Shown piece after piece: positions 46,590 through 58,827 of a stretch of 64,000 bases of DNA. Positions within the stretch are counted from its first letter, which is position 1; each line of letters starts with the position of its first letter. The notes beneath the pieces were generated by a model. It was given only the letters and a program-made list of their open reading frames with translations. It did no database searches and had not been told where the DNA came from. Location: the NCBI GenBank assembly GCA_022495005.1, contig JAGYXB010001996.1, positions 1,984,001-2,048,000 of the forward strand, read 5' to 3'. A program made the translations under genes and the position numbers. Source of the DNA: Rhyacophila brunnea (Eukaryota > Arthropoda > Insecta > Trichoptera > Rhyacophilidae).

Positions 46590-48540
46590 CGTAAATTAAA
46601 AAAAAAATATTCTAAATCTGACAATGTCAGGTCAGGTCCTGACATCATATATATATGACAACAAACAATAGGTGGATTAATTATAAATATTTCTGGCCAG
46701 TCGTCAGTTTATTTTTTTACGTCTTGGCATGTTTATTGTTTATGGTTTGTAATGTACTATTCCAAAAAAGTCAAAAGTCTACTGTATTAATCAGGGAATG
46801 GCTTACCTTAATGGGTATGGTATAACAGACTACGGATCTCGTGTGTGTTTGTTTGTGTTTGTATCATAATAATATGCATTAAAGTTTGTTACGTACATGT
46901 AATGCGCACTCAATGTTAGATGACAATTTTTTTTACTTCTTTTAGGCCTAACCGTCATAAAGTACCGTTATTTAAAATCTTAGTCCATGGCCATGGGTTT
47001 TAAATTTCTATCTTATAAATCTGTTCAGTGGTATTATAAATATTTTTCAGCTCCATTATATCTCTGGGAGAACCACAATATGTAATCCTTGAGTCTTAGT
47101 TTCTGACATTACTAACTAACGTTTGTCAGTATAGTAGGTATTCATAAAGTGTTACCATAATATAGTTGAGAATGTTGAGATAATAGGCGTCGTGCGAGAA
47201 CCACGAGCGAGCGTGATTTTCCTTTCACGCGGAAGTCGGCTCTGGCACTGTCCGCCTGTCAATAAAATATTATTCTCCGCTGTGCGCCGCTTTTTATCAA
47301 CGCCCTGCCCTGTCAGTTCAAATCCCGATTCGTATAATATTGTGCATCATCGACCTTCAACCTTTTCCCTACTGATGCATAAGTAACTTTTCGCGTAGCA
47401 TACTTCCAATGAATAAAATAAATTATTATGAAAGATATTTTACATAATATAAAAAATACAAAGCTTGTTTGTTCTAATTACCTTTCATGCTAATTCCAAA
47501 TTTGAATTTTCACGTTGCAGTTGCGTTGTTTCATGTCAAATTTGCATGTTTTGGATTAGATTTTAATTTGGATGTTCTTTTATTTGACTTAGCTGTCACA
47601 ATTGTTTTTATTTTGACATGGTGTATGCCTACTGTCAATAATTCAGTGGCGAAGGCTCCATAGTAGGCCATTTAGCCATTAGGTATTATTTGTAGCCTAC
47701 CTTATAAGAAAAATAGATAGAAAGTATTTAAATTTAAATACTTAAATAAAAAAAATGTGCGGAAACCAATTGAATATATCGTCATAATAATAATTAATAT
47801 TTAAAAATATATATATATAAATGAGAGGTTGGATTAGATCAGTGACATACCTACTATAGTTTTTTCGTGAGTAAGTAATTGACAGCATTGAATTAGACAA
47901 ATATTAATATTATCTTATGTGATTGTCCGCGTGCCGCAGTTTGTGTATTTCTGATCGAGCCTTCAAAATGGTATCGTATGAAATCGAATCAATGCAGTTA
48001 GACTTTCTAAGCACACTGGACTTCTCGGCGAAACAAACACTTTTTGCAGTTTTAATTGGCTTATGTCCATTTGAATTATGGATGGCTGCAATCTCAGGCA
48101 CATAATACTATTATTTTAATAGATTATTCTAAAATATCCACCCAAAGTGTTTTTACTGTATTATTATATATTGTGAACTTGAAGCCGATTTTACAACGTT
48201 TTTAGTGTGATGTCGATGTGGTATCCACAGACAAATTATAAACGTGGAATTTATATTTTATAACTGCAAAAAATACCAGATGGCAATATATGACTAAACG
48301 ATTAAGTGCAGCGCGCATGAAAGGGAAAGCATGTTGCGATCGCCCAACACAAACGCAAACTATTTCACATGCAAATTTACGTGCGTCAGAGAAAGACAGT
48401 TCATTGCTAGTTGTGCATGCCTTTGGCAGATATAGTTTGTGTGTTTTTCAGTATAACGTACGTATGCCATACGCGATTTTTGTGATTGCTGATCTAAATA
48501 TTCTAAATAATGATGCTTCACTGTCGTCGGCTGCCTATCT
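46590..48540. other. No gene recognised
   Basis: Unassigned DNA. The stretch 47185-47350 is somewhat richer in G/C; a frame there (47192-47386) shows no domain. Frames at 47910-48105 lie on both strands and have no domain. Confidence 0.5.
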
Positions 48541-48544
48541 GTCC

Positions 48545-48635
48545 GGTCTTTGTCATAATCATCATCGCGCTTTAGCTTCTTCCACTCTTCTCGATCCCTA
48601 GTTATTCGCTGCCACGTTCATGCGTCGAGCTTTAT
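48545..48635 (-). pseudogene. RTE-type LINE 3' scrap
   Basis: ATCATCATCGCGCTTTAGCT followed by TTCCACTCTTCTCGATCCC and ATTCGCTGCCACGTTCATG follows the same order as the inverted RTE end at 5333-5420 (CTTCTTCCAACTCTCTCGATCC, TTCGCTGCCACGT). The WID terminus codons are lost. Confidence 0.6.
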
Positions 48636-48734
48636 GTGTTAGTGCTCTGAGACAAACACCTTCTACATTCCCTGGGGATACCGCGGGGAGGCTAGAAAAA
48701 GAATTTGTTGGTGTTCACTATATGACGCCTCTTA

Positions 48735-48940
48735 ACGCCGGCATATAACGTCGTGGGTCTCAGGTTCGAATCCTGGGTCTGGCAAGTAGTTACACATAGT
48801 TTTTCAATGTGTGTATGAGTCAAAGTATGGACCTAATGGTTGAGCAAGTGGCTGACATCCATTTCTCGTAAAAATAAAATATGTTAATACAAACCTCTGT
48901 GGAGGCCCATATGATCTTATTAGGATAGGACATGGTATAA
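48735..48940 (+). mobile_element. SINE family 1, copy
   Basis: ATAACGTCGTGGGTCTCAGG and the perfect B box GGTTCGAATCC are followed by TGGGTCTGGCAAG. The body has ATGGACCTAATGGTTGAGC, CATCCATTTCTCGTAAAAA, and CTCTGTGGAGGCCC, with a family-typical TTATTAGGATAGGACATGG end. The A box region is degraded. Confidence 0.85.
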
Positions 48941-49504
48941 AAATACATATTGGAATTAATATATTACTTCATTGAGACCGTAGCCAACCCTTTGTCTTCA
49001 ATATGCAATTATTTATAACTGTATTAATTAATAAAAAAAATCTATTCAATTGTTTCAAAGTCATTTTATGGTTAATTTTTAAAAACAATATTTTACCATG
49101 TCCATGTGTGCCTATATTCTATCAATATGATGGCAACATTCTGTTTTGTCTTTATTTCGCCAAGAAATCAGGAAAGGATTTTTCATCTCGTGCCACACCA
49201 TATTACGATGCGGGGTAAACATAATATTAAATTTGAATTATGATCCTTTCTTTTTAACCCGCAACACGCCGTTTCACGTTTCAAGTATTATTTTCATGAC
49301 AGGTCGAGCCGTTGCGAGGTTTTGCGGTTTTAACCCTTTCGTTAATAATTATTTATGAATAATGAATGCTCAAAATATTACCGAGTCTATCATTTAGTTA
49401 TTAGTACATTGTCTTCGTTGCCAATACATGTTTGGTGTTCATAACCATGGACATCTGATGGGTGATGTTGGTACCAAAATAACTGTATTCTTAATTTGAA
49501 TGAC
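48941..49504. other. No feature recognised
   Basis: Unassigned. Frames at 49003-49218 and 49146-49358 overlap and have no domain. Confidence 0.5.
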
Positions 49505-49760
49505 GATATTTACAATAATATTCGTTTATGGTATGTTACAATATTTATTTAAAAAATTAAATGGTGGACATAACTAATCAAAATTCGGGACGTTCACAAC
49601 ATGAGATTTAAATTGGAAAAAAAACTGGTTCTATTCAAACAATTTAAATAAAAATATCTAATATATAGCAAAAACATTAAGGTTAATGATTAAGAGAGAG
49701 AGAAATTTCAAATTTTCAAAAACCAAATACACAGCACACCACTGAACATGTATTATATGT
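49505..49760 (-). pseudogene. Jockey/CR1-like LINE 3' UTR fragment
   Basis: On the minus strand CTCATGTTGTGAACGTCCCG, then AATTTTGATTAGTTATGTCC, ending TTAAATAAATATTG, matches the 3' UTRs at 3290-3368 and 51255-51345. No coding part remains. Confidence 0.65.
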
Positions 49761-49934
49761 CAATGATAGTTAGGTATATATCTTTATTCATACCCAGTTT
49801 CTTGGCCCATTATAGTCAGACTGTGACACGAAATTATGAAATTCGATGGTAGTGGTAGTTATTACTCATACTTCTGACGCAATAATATATGGTAAACTGT
49901 ATAAAATGATGATGTACTTGTTTATTTAATCTTA

Positions 49935-50097
49935 ATGGAAGCCAGCGGCAAACAAATTTTGAAAATAGAGAATACATACTGGATTATTTGTTGGGTTAGG
50001 TTAGGTTATCATTCTTGAATTCGGGAATTTTGCCGAACTCGGCTATGAAAATTGCCGCTGTTCCCGCCTGGCTTCCAGGAAACAGACTTGTACCAAA
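49935..50097 (-). mobile_element. Short TIR element, family C, copy 2
   Basis: Inverted copy of 1607-1760. It begins TGGAAGCCAGCGGCAAACA and ends CCGCTGTTCCCGCCTGGCTT followed by CCA. It carries GGTTAGGTTAGGTTA inside. The matching interior supports a dispersed element rather than telomeric DNA. Confidence 0.7.
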
Positions 50098-50239
50098 GAT
50101 GATTGTTGCGTATTGCAAATAAATGGTAATAATTTAAACGATATATGCAATCGAAAATCTTCATTTAGGTATTGCGAACAGGTTACCCCATTGCATTTGA
50201 AGACAATCGATAACTAGCACTACCATCGTGATTCTCAAT

Positions 50240-50585
50240 TTAGTGCCACGGCCTGAATGTCAATGTCGAAGTCTCCGCGGAATCTTAGGGGTACATTGGT
50301 ACGACCGCGTTACAAACACCCGAGTTCGTGAGCAGACACCGCAGCCTTCGATGATTGAGGTTATCACAAAGAGACGCTTTACGTGGGTGGCGGATGCCGC
50401 CAAAGAGTGCGACTCTTCGTATCCAGCGGTGCTACAAAAGCGACCTACGTGCTGCAGGTCTGACATGGCGGGAGGCGCAAGAGTTGGCGATTGACTGAGG
50501 GAAGTGGCGCGAAATTTTGCTTGCCATATGCCCCAATGCTGGGTCGTGACAGGGTAGAAGAAGAGAAGAAGAAGAAGAGACCGAG
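50240..50585 (+). pseudogene. LINE 3' fragment (non-LTR retrotransposon C-terminus)
   Basis: The frame 50228-50494 contains LRGILGVHWYDRVTNTRVRE, then QPSMIEVITKRRFTWVADAA. This is the pattern RILGVSWRDRVTNxxVRxRT...IxxRRLRWxGH of the post-RT region of non-LTR retrotransposons. TGCTGGGTCGTGACAGGG and a (GAA)n-like tail (50558-50580) end it. One or more shifts follow residue 70, so it is dead and 5'-truncated. Confidence 0.75.
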
Positions 50586-50639
50586 CCCAAACTACCGATG
50601 ATGATGATTGATTACAACAGGCAGTTCGAGTTATTCGTG

Positions 50640-50905
50640 TACTGGCACCAGCTATCCTATCGGCTATCTGCCATTGGGTGTCGGATTACTTATTTGGTCT
50701 CGTGGTATCCGACATAGGGGCGCATGCAATAACGACTAACATATTGACGAGAGTCGAGAAGAGACGCCGAAACCCGAAACCGGGGCAGATCAGCCGTCGC
50801 AAGTGACGCGGATCTAATTTGTCTTCGGAAGACGAAAATGAACCCGGACGGGTGGGTCCATTGGACAAGCATTGGACCTTGTTTTTTTTTTTTGCAAACA
50901 GCAAT
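50640..50905. other. Unassigned G/C-richer segment
   Basis: Two overlapping minus-strand frames (72 and 75 codons) cover this segment. Base composition is closer to old retrotransposon coding DNA than to the surroundings. I recognise no domain. A run of T at 50883 may mark an insertion end. Confidence 0.35.
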
Positions 50906-51254
50906 GCGCTTCATCAATGCCGACTAGCAAATTGCTCAAAACTCCAGAATAGTTTTTTGCATTATATTTGGGTATCTTTGCAATAACATTACTATGGTAG
51001 TATGTATGGGTAGTATGGTAATAAGTAGTACCTACAATGACCTTTTTACATTTACTTCATTATGTAATATGAGAATGGTTATTAATTATAATATATCGAA
51101 ATATTGATTTTATTTTACGTGTTACATTTCGTCGTATCACACTTCACCGGGAGCTGTTTACCGGGAAGGGATGGCCATATAGCACATATGTACCACATAT
51201 TATATATGATTATAAAAACACGTCGTTCTTGGAGCAATGCTAACAATTTTTTGT

Positions 51255-51605
51255 TTTTATTTATTTATTTAAGAAAATAAAACATCGTGGACGTAACAAA
51301 TCAAAATTCTGGACGTTCAGAACATGAGATTTACGCAATGACATTGTATATAATATGTATGTGACATAATAGGTATGTCATTGGATTTACGTCACCTATA
51401 ACAAAATATTACTCTCACAAGAGAGAAGAATAAAATAATAATATCAAAAAACATAAGTAAAGTTTCAAAAACAAAATGTAAAGTGCGTACATCATTGAAA
51501 ATGTCTATGTCTTTAGGGAGTGCACTTACTAGTTTTGCACCCCTCGCTAGTGGTGCCTGATAAGCTTGACCCGAGGAAACATTTCTGGACGCATAATTAT
51601 TAAGC
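51255..51605 (-). pseudogene. Jockey/CR1-like LINE 3' end
   Basis: On the minus strand the 3' UTR CTCATGTTCTGAACGTCCAG and ATTTGTTACGTCCACGATG matches the copies at 49.5 and 3.3 kb, ending TATTTAAATAAATAAA. The upstream part (about 51480-51600) can be read with shifts as the last codons (VHSLK, then DIFNDVR) of a LINE protein. Confidence 0.6.
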
Positions 51606-51699
51606 AGTGCTTAATCGCTTAATGAATTAAAAAAAATATCACCATCTATATCTATAATAAATGTACTTATTCTTAATTTAACGAAAACAACTGAGTATG

Positions 51700-51915
51700 A
51701 CTAAAAGTGTGCACTATTTTTGTCGGACCGGCTATAGCATTCCTAAACTAGTATGGTTTGGTTTAGGCAGGGTTTAATTGGATTATGAAAACTAACCATC
51801 ACCCTCTGCAAATTGTATTTTAGTTCAAATAAAATAGATAGGTAAGTATGACTGACAAAGTTTAGTGTGCACTATTTATTTATGTTGAATCCCTACCTCC
51901 ACCCCTCGCCACTGG
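51700..51915 (+). repeat. Dispersed repeat, family F, copy 2 (uninterrupted)
   Basis: AGTGTGCACTATTTTTGTCG, TCCTAAACTAGTATGGTTTG, GCAAATTGTATTTTAGTTCA and CCTCCACCCCTCGCCACTGG align with the three pieces of the interrupted copy at 8885-9780. The right end, CAGTGGCGAGGGGTGG when read inward, is hAT-like. Confidence 0.75.
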
Positions 51916-51937
51916 TTCAAATACCTACACATGTGAA

Positions 51938-51998
51938 TTTACCAGATTTGGGATGTGAACCCGGGACCGACGCGGTGACGGCTCGGCCATCGTGGACT
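51938..51998 (-). mobile_element. SINE family 1 head, inverted
   Basis: On the minus strand TCCACGATGGCCGAGCCGTC has the A box and CCCGGGTTCACATCCC the B box (GGTTCACATCC), followed by AAATCTGGTAAATT. It matches the head of the 19.96-kb copy. The body is absent. Confidence 0.8.
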
Positions 51999-52184
51999 AT
52001 ATAATTCCGATATAATAAATAGGTCACGGCCAACTGTACAAATTTCCGGACACGCCCAAAAAATCTACGGCTCTATCTCTACAGTTCAGTATCCATTCTT
52101 TCGTATATATATATAGATTAATGCCGTTAGAAAATTTAATTTACTTAGTTACATTTCAACAAGGATTTTTACATTTAATAGGAA

Positions 52185-52870
52185 TAAGACCAAGCTAATG
52201 TTTGCCGATCGGGCTATCCTTCTACCAACAGCAAGTACACTCCGAAACTCAGACGTGGACGAGTTTGTATATCTGGGATCGACCATCAGTGGAAAGAGCG
52301 GGTGTGAAGCAGAAATAAGAAGGCACACACAAATTGCAAAAAATGCGATGACATGTCTTACCACTATATCGAAGGATCGGGGAATTTCGATTGCCACAAA
52401 AATGATGCTTGTGCAAACATTAGTGTTCTCTATATTTTTATACGGTGTCGAGTCTTGGACTCTGAAGGCAAGGGAACGGAATGCAACTGATGCCTTTGAG
52501 ATGTGGTGTTGGCGCCAAATGCTTCGTATTTCTTGGACGGAGCACAGGACGAACCAGTCAATCATCCAGAGACTGCAGATAAAGAACGGCTCTCAACAAT
52601 GTGTCTGAGACGAATTCTGCAGTTTTTTTGTCATATTGTCCGGCGTGGACCGGACAACCTGGAGAAACTGGTGGTTTTGGGTGGTCTCCAGGGGAGGCGA
52701 AGCAGAGGAAGAGCGTCTGCTCGCTGCGGCGACCAAGTGAAAGAACTGACTGTGGGCACCATTCATTCTGCACTGCAAGAAGCGGAAGATCGAGAAGGAT
52801 GGAAAGTCTTGGTCGCTTAAAGGATGCAAAAATTTAAAAGTGGTCACGATCCTCAGCCATGAGTGTACGA
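52185..52870 (+). pseudogene. RTE-clade LINE 3' end with one-base frameshift
   Basis: The frame from 52186 gives NKTKLMFADR, then VDEFVYLGSTISGKSG, CEAEIRRHTQIAKNAM, TLVFSIFLYGVESWTL and FEMWCWRQMLRISWTEHRT. It then continues as SIIQRLQIK. A missing base near 52585 shifts the reading into ERLSTMCLRRILQFF, HIVRRGPDNLEKLVVLGGL, RRSRGRASARCGDQVK and ALQEAEDREGWK. Together this is the standard C-terminal third of an RTE polyprotein; the catalytic RT and endonuclease are missing. The 3' end carries CACGATCCTCAGCCATGAG, shared with 43.0 kb. Apart from the frameshift it is well preserved, so relatively young. Confidence 0.93.
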
Positions 52871-55202
52871 CAAAAAAGAGATTCGACATTTGATAATTTC
52901 CGAGCTTGTCAAGAAAACGCATAGCCTAATTGACATAAATAATAATTATATCTTAAAATATTTTGTCAGTTGCGACGAAAATCTGATATAATATCTATAC
53001 ATACAGGCTTTTGATAGAGCAATGTTCTTTAAGAACGCAATTGTCTGGTTTTGATCGCCACCTCCTTTCTTAGCTGGATTATGTATGCATAATGTAGTTT
53101 TATTATAATAGTTAAGAGCTTACGGTCTACAGAGGTATTATACTTATAGTCGATCTTACAATGGATAATGGTCGCTTCGTGATGGCCGCCGGTCATAAAA
53201 CTAGAAATCAAACATAATAATGGCAACGGGCGAATTCAAAGTTGGGTGTCTGGCGTAAAAAATATTTAATAGTGGTGAGCCAGATGGCTTACTATCGGTT
53301 GTCTTGTGGTTCCGATACCCGCGGGCCATTTCGTCTGGGTTCGGGAACTGTTACTTGTGACAATGCCCGTCAGATTGGATAGGCTTACAGAGGATTTAGC
53401 CCACATCGCAATATTTCTACCAATATTAGCTAATTAAACACCTTTGTAATGTCATGTTTCTGTACGCCGAAAAAACTATAAAAATAGGGTAAATTTCGTT
53501 AGTAACACACGTTGACTTTAATGCTATTAACTAATGCCTTTGTATTAATTAAAATAAAATACAATATGTAGCACTAATTCCACTTAGTTTAATATTAATC
53601 AGGACCGATTTCGTCTTCTGCAAAGGGACATTGTCAACAGGTTAATTATATACAATAATTTTAAATTATTTATTTAAATATTCTTTATAATATTATAAAA
53701 TTATTATATTCACTAAATAATTTTGCTTTGCAAAATTTGTTGGTATAATAAATATTATCGAAGCCTATCCAGATTAATATTTAACTAAATGGAATTATTA
53801 CTACATATTGTGCTTTATTTTAATTAATACATTAATATAAATTGCCAGTTAACACGATACAAGAAATGAGTGTATAATATTATGTTTACTTGCAAGATTA
53901 AATATCTAGATATTCTACATTATATATATAGGTATAAAACTACTATTATATACTTATAATAAAATTTAACATTTGTTTGTTTGGTGCCAATTCGTGATAA
54001 TTGTAACTTAACTATGTAACAGAAATATTTGTTGACAAAATAATTTTATATTACGTGATAGGTACCTACAACTGAAAAAATAAATAATGATCATTTCATT
54101 AAATAACAAATAAACACGTTTCTATCTGTTCCCCATTGCTTAGTCATTGATTGCACATGAGTACCTATACGACTTTTCCAGGTAATACTTTGATGAATAA
54201 TATAATATGAATTTAACAACGCAGTGAATAATAATGGCGAAGTGTGCCTGGACTGCCTGGTAGTAGAGGTTTATTTAATTAGCGCCCTTGGCGCTGGTTT
54301 ACAACTCGTTTCTGGCAACGCAACGCTGTACCTTTGTCTTACGCGGAAACCATGTTTTTCTACTATTATTAACTCCATTGACCCTTAGTTAGCTGGGCGT
54401 CTTAATTTCTTGACCTCGTTGCCTACCGCTTGCGAAACGTCCTAGTTGATTCAAAAAGCGATTATTGGATAATTTAACAGAGCAAGACTTCATTTTATCT
54501 GCCTACGTATGTATTGTATTAATAAAACTGTTTAAAGTATAGTTTGGTCAATAGGTAAATGGCTATCAAAATCGAATCTAATTTTATTGTAGGTAAGTAC
54601 ATAATATTATCTATTTTGTTCGTCACTTTGTAGCACAGTTGTTTCAATCGAAACTGAGCATTATTAAGTGGAAACTTGGATGAAATTTAAAGAATCGTAG
54701 AGGCTTCGAAGCACTTTTCGCACATTGCCTAATGAATACATACCTACCTACTATAACAAAATAGGGTTTTTTAAGGTATGGATTTCTGTGAATAGACGCA
54801 AAATATTTTTATGAATTAAAGTACAAAAGTTTACAGATTTTGCAAATGCCTTCTAAGAAATACCAAAAGTTTGCGTCAAAATATTGAAAAAATAAAAGCT
54901 GTATGTAGGCGATTGTATTTTTTTCTAAACTCAACTTTGTTCAATTAGGTATATGCCATTTTTGGTTTTTCTATTCATTGAAAAATTACATCGCTGATAT
55001 ATTATTAAGTAAGTAGTTGAAAATATGACATACATAATATATATTTTCTTCATCGATAAAAGGAGGATTTGTGAAATTAAAAAAAATATAAATCATAGTT
55101 ATCCCAACACGAAAGTGAGGGTAAAAAAGAACGTTTAGTTTAAATTTCAAACATAAAAGTGATTATCAGAAGATATCACATTATTTTATGCTTTGCGTAT
55201 GT
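52871..55202. other. No gene recognised; weak SINE-like patch
   Basis: At 53265-53330 GTGAGCCAGATGGC could be an A box and GTGGTTCCGATACCCG resembles a B box; I give this little weight. The rest (53640-55200) is strongly A/T-rich with no repeat match. Confidence 0.45.
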
Positions 55203-55868
55203 GGTATAACTAACGTGACCATTTATTTTTTTTCCTCAAAACGTGACGTCTACTAGTTTTTGGGTAAATAGCATGTGTATTCAAGAAAATGCATATTTCT
55301 TCATAGTTTTTATTTATTAATGAAAAGAACAGGAATGAACACGTGAAAACAAAATATAATTTATGTATTTTTCTGAAGAATAAAATTTGCTCAAGTATAT
55401 TTGGTTTTGATTTCAAATAAGAATGAAATTTTGAAAGAATGGACTTTGCTTTGGAATCTACTTTGCTTTAAGACAGTTTAAGAACTGCGACTTGAAACTG
55501 TCGTCCTTGACCATCGTCCACAACTTATTTATAAGATAAAAGACAGTTCAGTGTTCCATACTGTCACTTTTTGCGTTGTAATGTAGTCAGAAATAAGTGA
55601 ATACTTATCAAATACTTCTGTATCTTGGTTACAATTGATGAATGCCTTTCAATTAATACATCCATTACACTTTGAATTTCTTCCCTCGTAGGATTTTGGT
55701 TAAATTCGCCCATTCAAATATATTTCCTAATTGTTAACATGTGTTGCTCTCTTTCCGAAAACGGGACATTTCGGCGTCCTGAAGCTGTGCTTGGTGACAA
55801 CGGGATAGGCTATCTGAAAACGGGACCGTCCCATTCGAAACGGGACGAACGGTCACGTTAGGTATAAC
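55203..55868. mobile_element. hAT-type element, 650 bp, TAACGTGACC termini
   Basis: The element 55211-55860 begins TAACGTGACCATTTATTTTT and ends GAACGGTCACGTTA. The exact 8-bp duplication GGTATAAC lies at 55203-55210 and 55861-55868. The right subterminal region repeats CGAAAACGGGAC-type words four times (55755-55850), possible transposase-binding sites. A minus frame of 68 codons at the left has no recognised domain. Confidence 0.92.
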
Positions 55869-56276
55869 AGAGGTGTATGAGAAATCAATTTGATAGGTGG
55901 GTGTCCACTATCTAGTGTTGGTATAATCTACAGGTGCAGGAGGCGGCCTCTTCACATAATTGGTAGGTACACGGGTACCTCAGCGAACCTTGAATTTTTC
56001 AAATGACTATTATTTTCCTACAATTCAGATTCGGGATTCCACATACATTTTATTGAACATGTGGAAATATATATAACTTGTGATATTGTTATAATGTTAG
56101 GGAACTGTCGATTTTAGTTTTGATTGATGCTTTAAAACTGTAGTTAATACGGTTACAGGAAATATCTGAATACTCAGTCTTCTCTCAAACTTCTCAACCG
56201 GCGATTTTTGCGAACACGCACGTAAACAAGCAAATGTGCCACACACATGCATTAATAATAAGCGAGTTCAAGTTCC
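55869..56276. other. No feature recognised
   Basis: Unassigned DNA. Confidence 0.55.
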
Positions 56277-56358
56277 AACCAAATCTGGGGGCGATCTCAA
56301 ATTACCAGTTCGCCTCAGTTTGTACAAACACGCCTTTATGATGATGATGATGATGCGA
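56277..56358 (+). repeat. (ATG)n microsatellite, possible RTE tail
   Basis: Six units of ATG/GAT at about 56338-56356 follow a short G/C-richer stretch (CTGGGGGCGATCTC). RTE elements often end in such triplet runs, but no coding remnant is visible upstream. Confidence 0.5.
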
Positions 56359-58827
56359 TGACTAAGAAATAAACATGAACAAAAAAAAATAATGTCATGT
56401 CTTTACGGCGCACACAGGAACATGTATGTGTACAAAAGTGATTCTGTCCTTATTTTGGTCTATATTAATTTAATTTTGTTGTACGAAACTAACAAAACTA
56501 AATATTTGAAAAAAACCTTCGTCCACTGATTAAGTTAACTACAAGTGATTCGCTTGGGTTGATAAGCAGCCAATACAATACACTTCGGCAGTATTATTTA
56601 ATTGAAATTATGAAATCATGAAAAAATTGTGTAAAAAAGTTTATAACTGCAGTCGAGTAAGTAAGTAATCACAATGAACATCGGAATGGCAACTAAGCGA
56701 TTTTAATATTTGTGGAGTTTACCAACATAATCATACTGCATGCGATTGCAAAATATTTTTAATAACCTATAAATATAAATATAAATATAAACCTAAAATA
56801 CCTACCTTCTATTTATAGTACAGGTTTATCGGAGGTGAGATGGAATAAGGAACAGGCAGGGTTGGTTGGTTTGACTCCAAAATGAATAACTCAGAGTTTG
56901 GTGCGTGAATGAAATGAACCCTGGTTTTATTATCTCCTTCCAAATAAATATTAATTTAATTATTACAGGTACGTTTACAGATTATAATTTAGATGAGTGA
57001 AATCACGATTATGCGTTCTGACGAATTGCGAAGTGCGATCGGGCGGAGCGACACGATAACCTTATGGTTAAATCTTTGATAACTGACTGACATATTGATT
57101 TCATGTAATGAGTATTTTTATAGTGATTCGATGCAATAGAAAATGCTGCTATCACTACTTGAATATTTTGATAATCATGCTTTGTTGTGTAATGCATGGC
57201 TCGTTTATAAATAATTGATTTTTATTTAACATTCAAGCAGTTTTTAATAATTAGGCAAGATTGATTTTCATATAAACAACTTTTGTGCATATCATGATAA
57301 ATCGTTTTGTAAATTATAAATAATTGATTAATATAATTATTGAATTATTTTTGCTAAATTAGCTTTGTTGAAATTTGATTGATTCACATACATCGCTTGA
57401 TTTGCAATTTTAACAATATTATGCTGCAAGATACATTGTAGTTATAAATTGATGGTTTCCTGCCAAGTCATGAGGATGGTAGGGTATTCACCCTACAGGT
57501 TCTTTGAACAAAACCATTTTTTTATCATAAAAATAGTACCGACCAAAGGGTTAGAAATGGAGTCAAATATAACTGAAGAGAGTCTTATGAAAGTTTTGTA
57601 TTATATTACTTATTGGAAATTCTGCAACATCCTTAGTGAGGTTGGATTCACATAATTGATAGACATAGCAATTTGAATATTATCTGCTTTGATATGTACG
57701 TATGGAGTTCTGTGTATTTGGCTGCTTATTTATATACAATAATTGACATGGTTTTTCCACTTACTGGTATTTAGAGCTATATTTGTATTATATTGTGAAT
57801 GTTTTGGTTCTAGTACACGACAACCCATATTCGTGATCTAACTAAATGGCTAATTTATGTTGTAATTAAGAAAACAATCCCATCCGTTCATAATATATTC
57901 AAGTTTCAGGGTTTATCTTTACTATCTGTATGTTTAATAATTTATCTATGGAAACTAAAAATGTGTTGGGCGATAGCATAGTGGAGTTAGCTACAAATTA
58001 ATCACGGCAGCTTGTTACTAATTTAATCGTTCGTCTTAGTAATATTTAAAAAAAAATATACATACTAATATATATCAACGTGTTCGTTTATAATAATAAA
58101 ATTAGCTCTCCTGTTATAAATTCTCCCTAAAAGACCTAGCTTTTGAGATGGCACTTTATTCATTTAATTCTGACAGTGTGCGACACAATTTTAATGTCGC
58201 TATGTGCGGCGTGTAATCTGAGACACAAGTTTTGGCGCAAGTCTATTTAAATTTTAACGACCACTTTAACATTTTTTTTTAGTTTAAAAACAAAATAAAG
58301 ATAAGAAAACAAAAGAATCTCACTTTTATTTAAAATTTAAAGTGACGCGATAGTCCTGCTTGGAAATAGTTTGGAATGCGGAGATAAAGAGTTTTTGTTC
58401 AAACTTAAACAAGACAAAAAACAACACAAATTTGCCTTTAACTTTCTAAAAACGACTCTTTATCTTTCGAATTCGGTCGTTCCTATTTCTGGATGATTTT
58501 TAGCACTAAGACTAAGTATAAAAGGTATTAATAAAATTGATTTGCCTATGATTCAAGTAGAATGTACTGACATGCAGTGAGTTAGGTGTAGTTTTCACAA
58601 CACAATAATTATTATCGTCATTATCAGATAGGGATTCAAACTGTAGAGAATTGCTTTGTATTAAAAGTATTATAAGTATTTTAAAAAAAAATGGATTTCT
58701 CATGAAATGGACTCGTGTAAACTTGTGTACTTTTATAAATATCTATTACTATTTTCATATCAATGTACCTACAAATTATATATTTTGCTGCCTGACTTGT
58801 ACGTTGTACGCCTTCAAACACTAATTA
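56359..58827. other. No gene recognised
   Basis: A/T-rich DNA with a short TATAAATATAAA-type run at 56770. No frame with a known domain. Confidence 0.55.

Noticed and set aside
48290..48601. 103-codon frame as a gene
   Set aside because: Its 3' part overlaps an inverted RTE scrap and the rest has no domain.
49990..50005. Telomeric repeat tract
   Set aside because: Only two to three TTAGG units, inside a dispersed element that occurs twice.
52149..52565. 138-codon minus-strand frame
   Set aside because: It is the antisense shadow of the RTE coding remnant on the plus strand.
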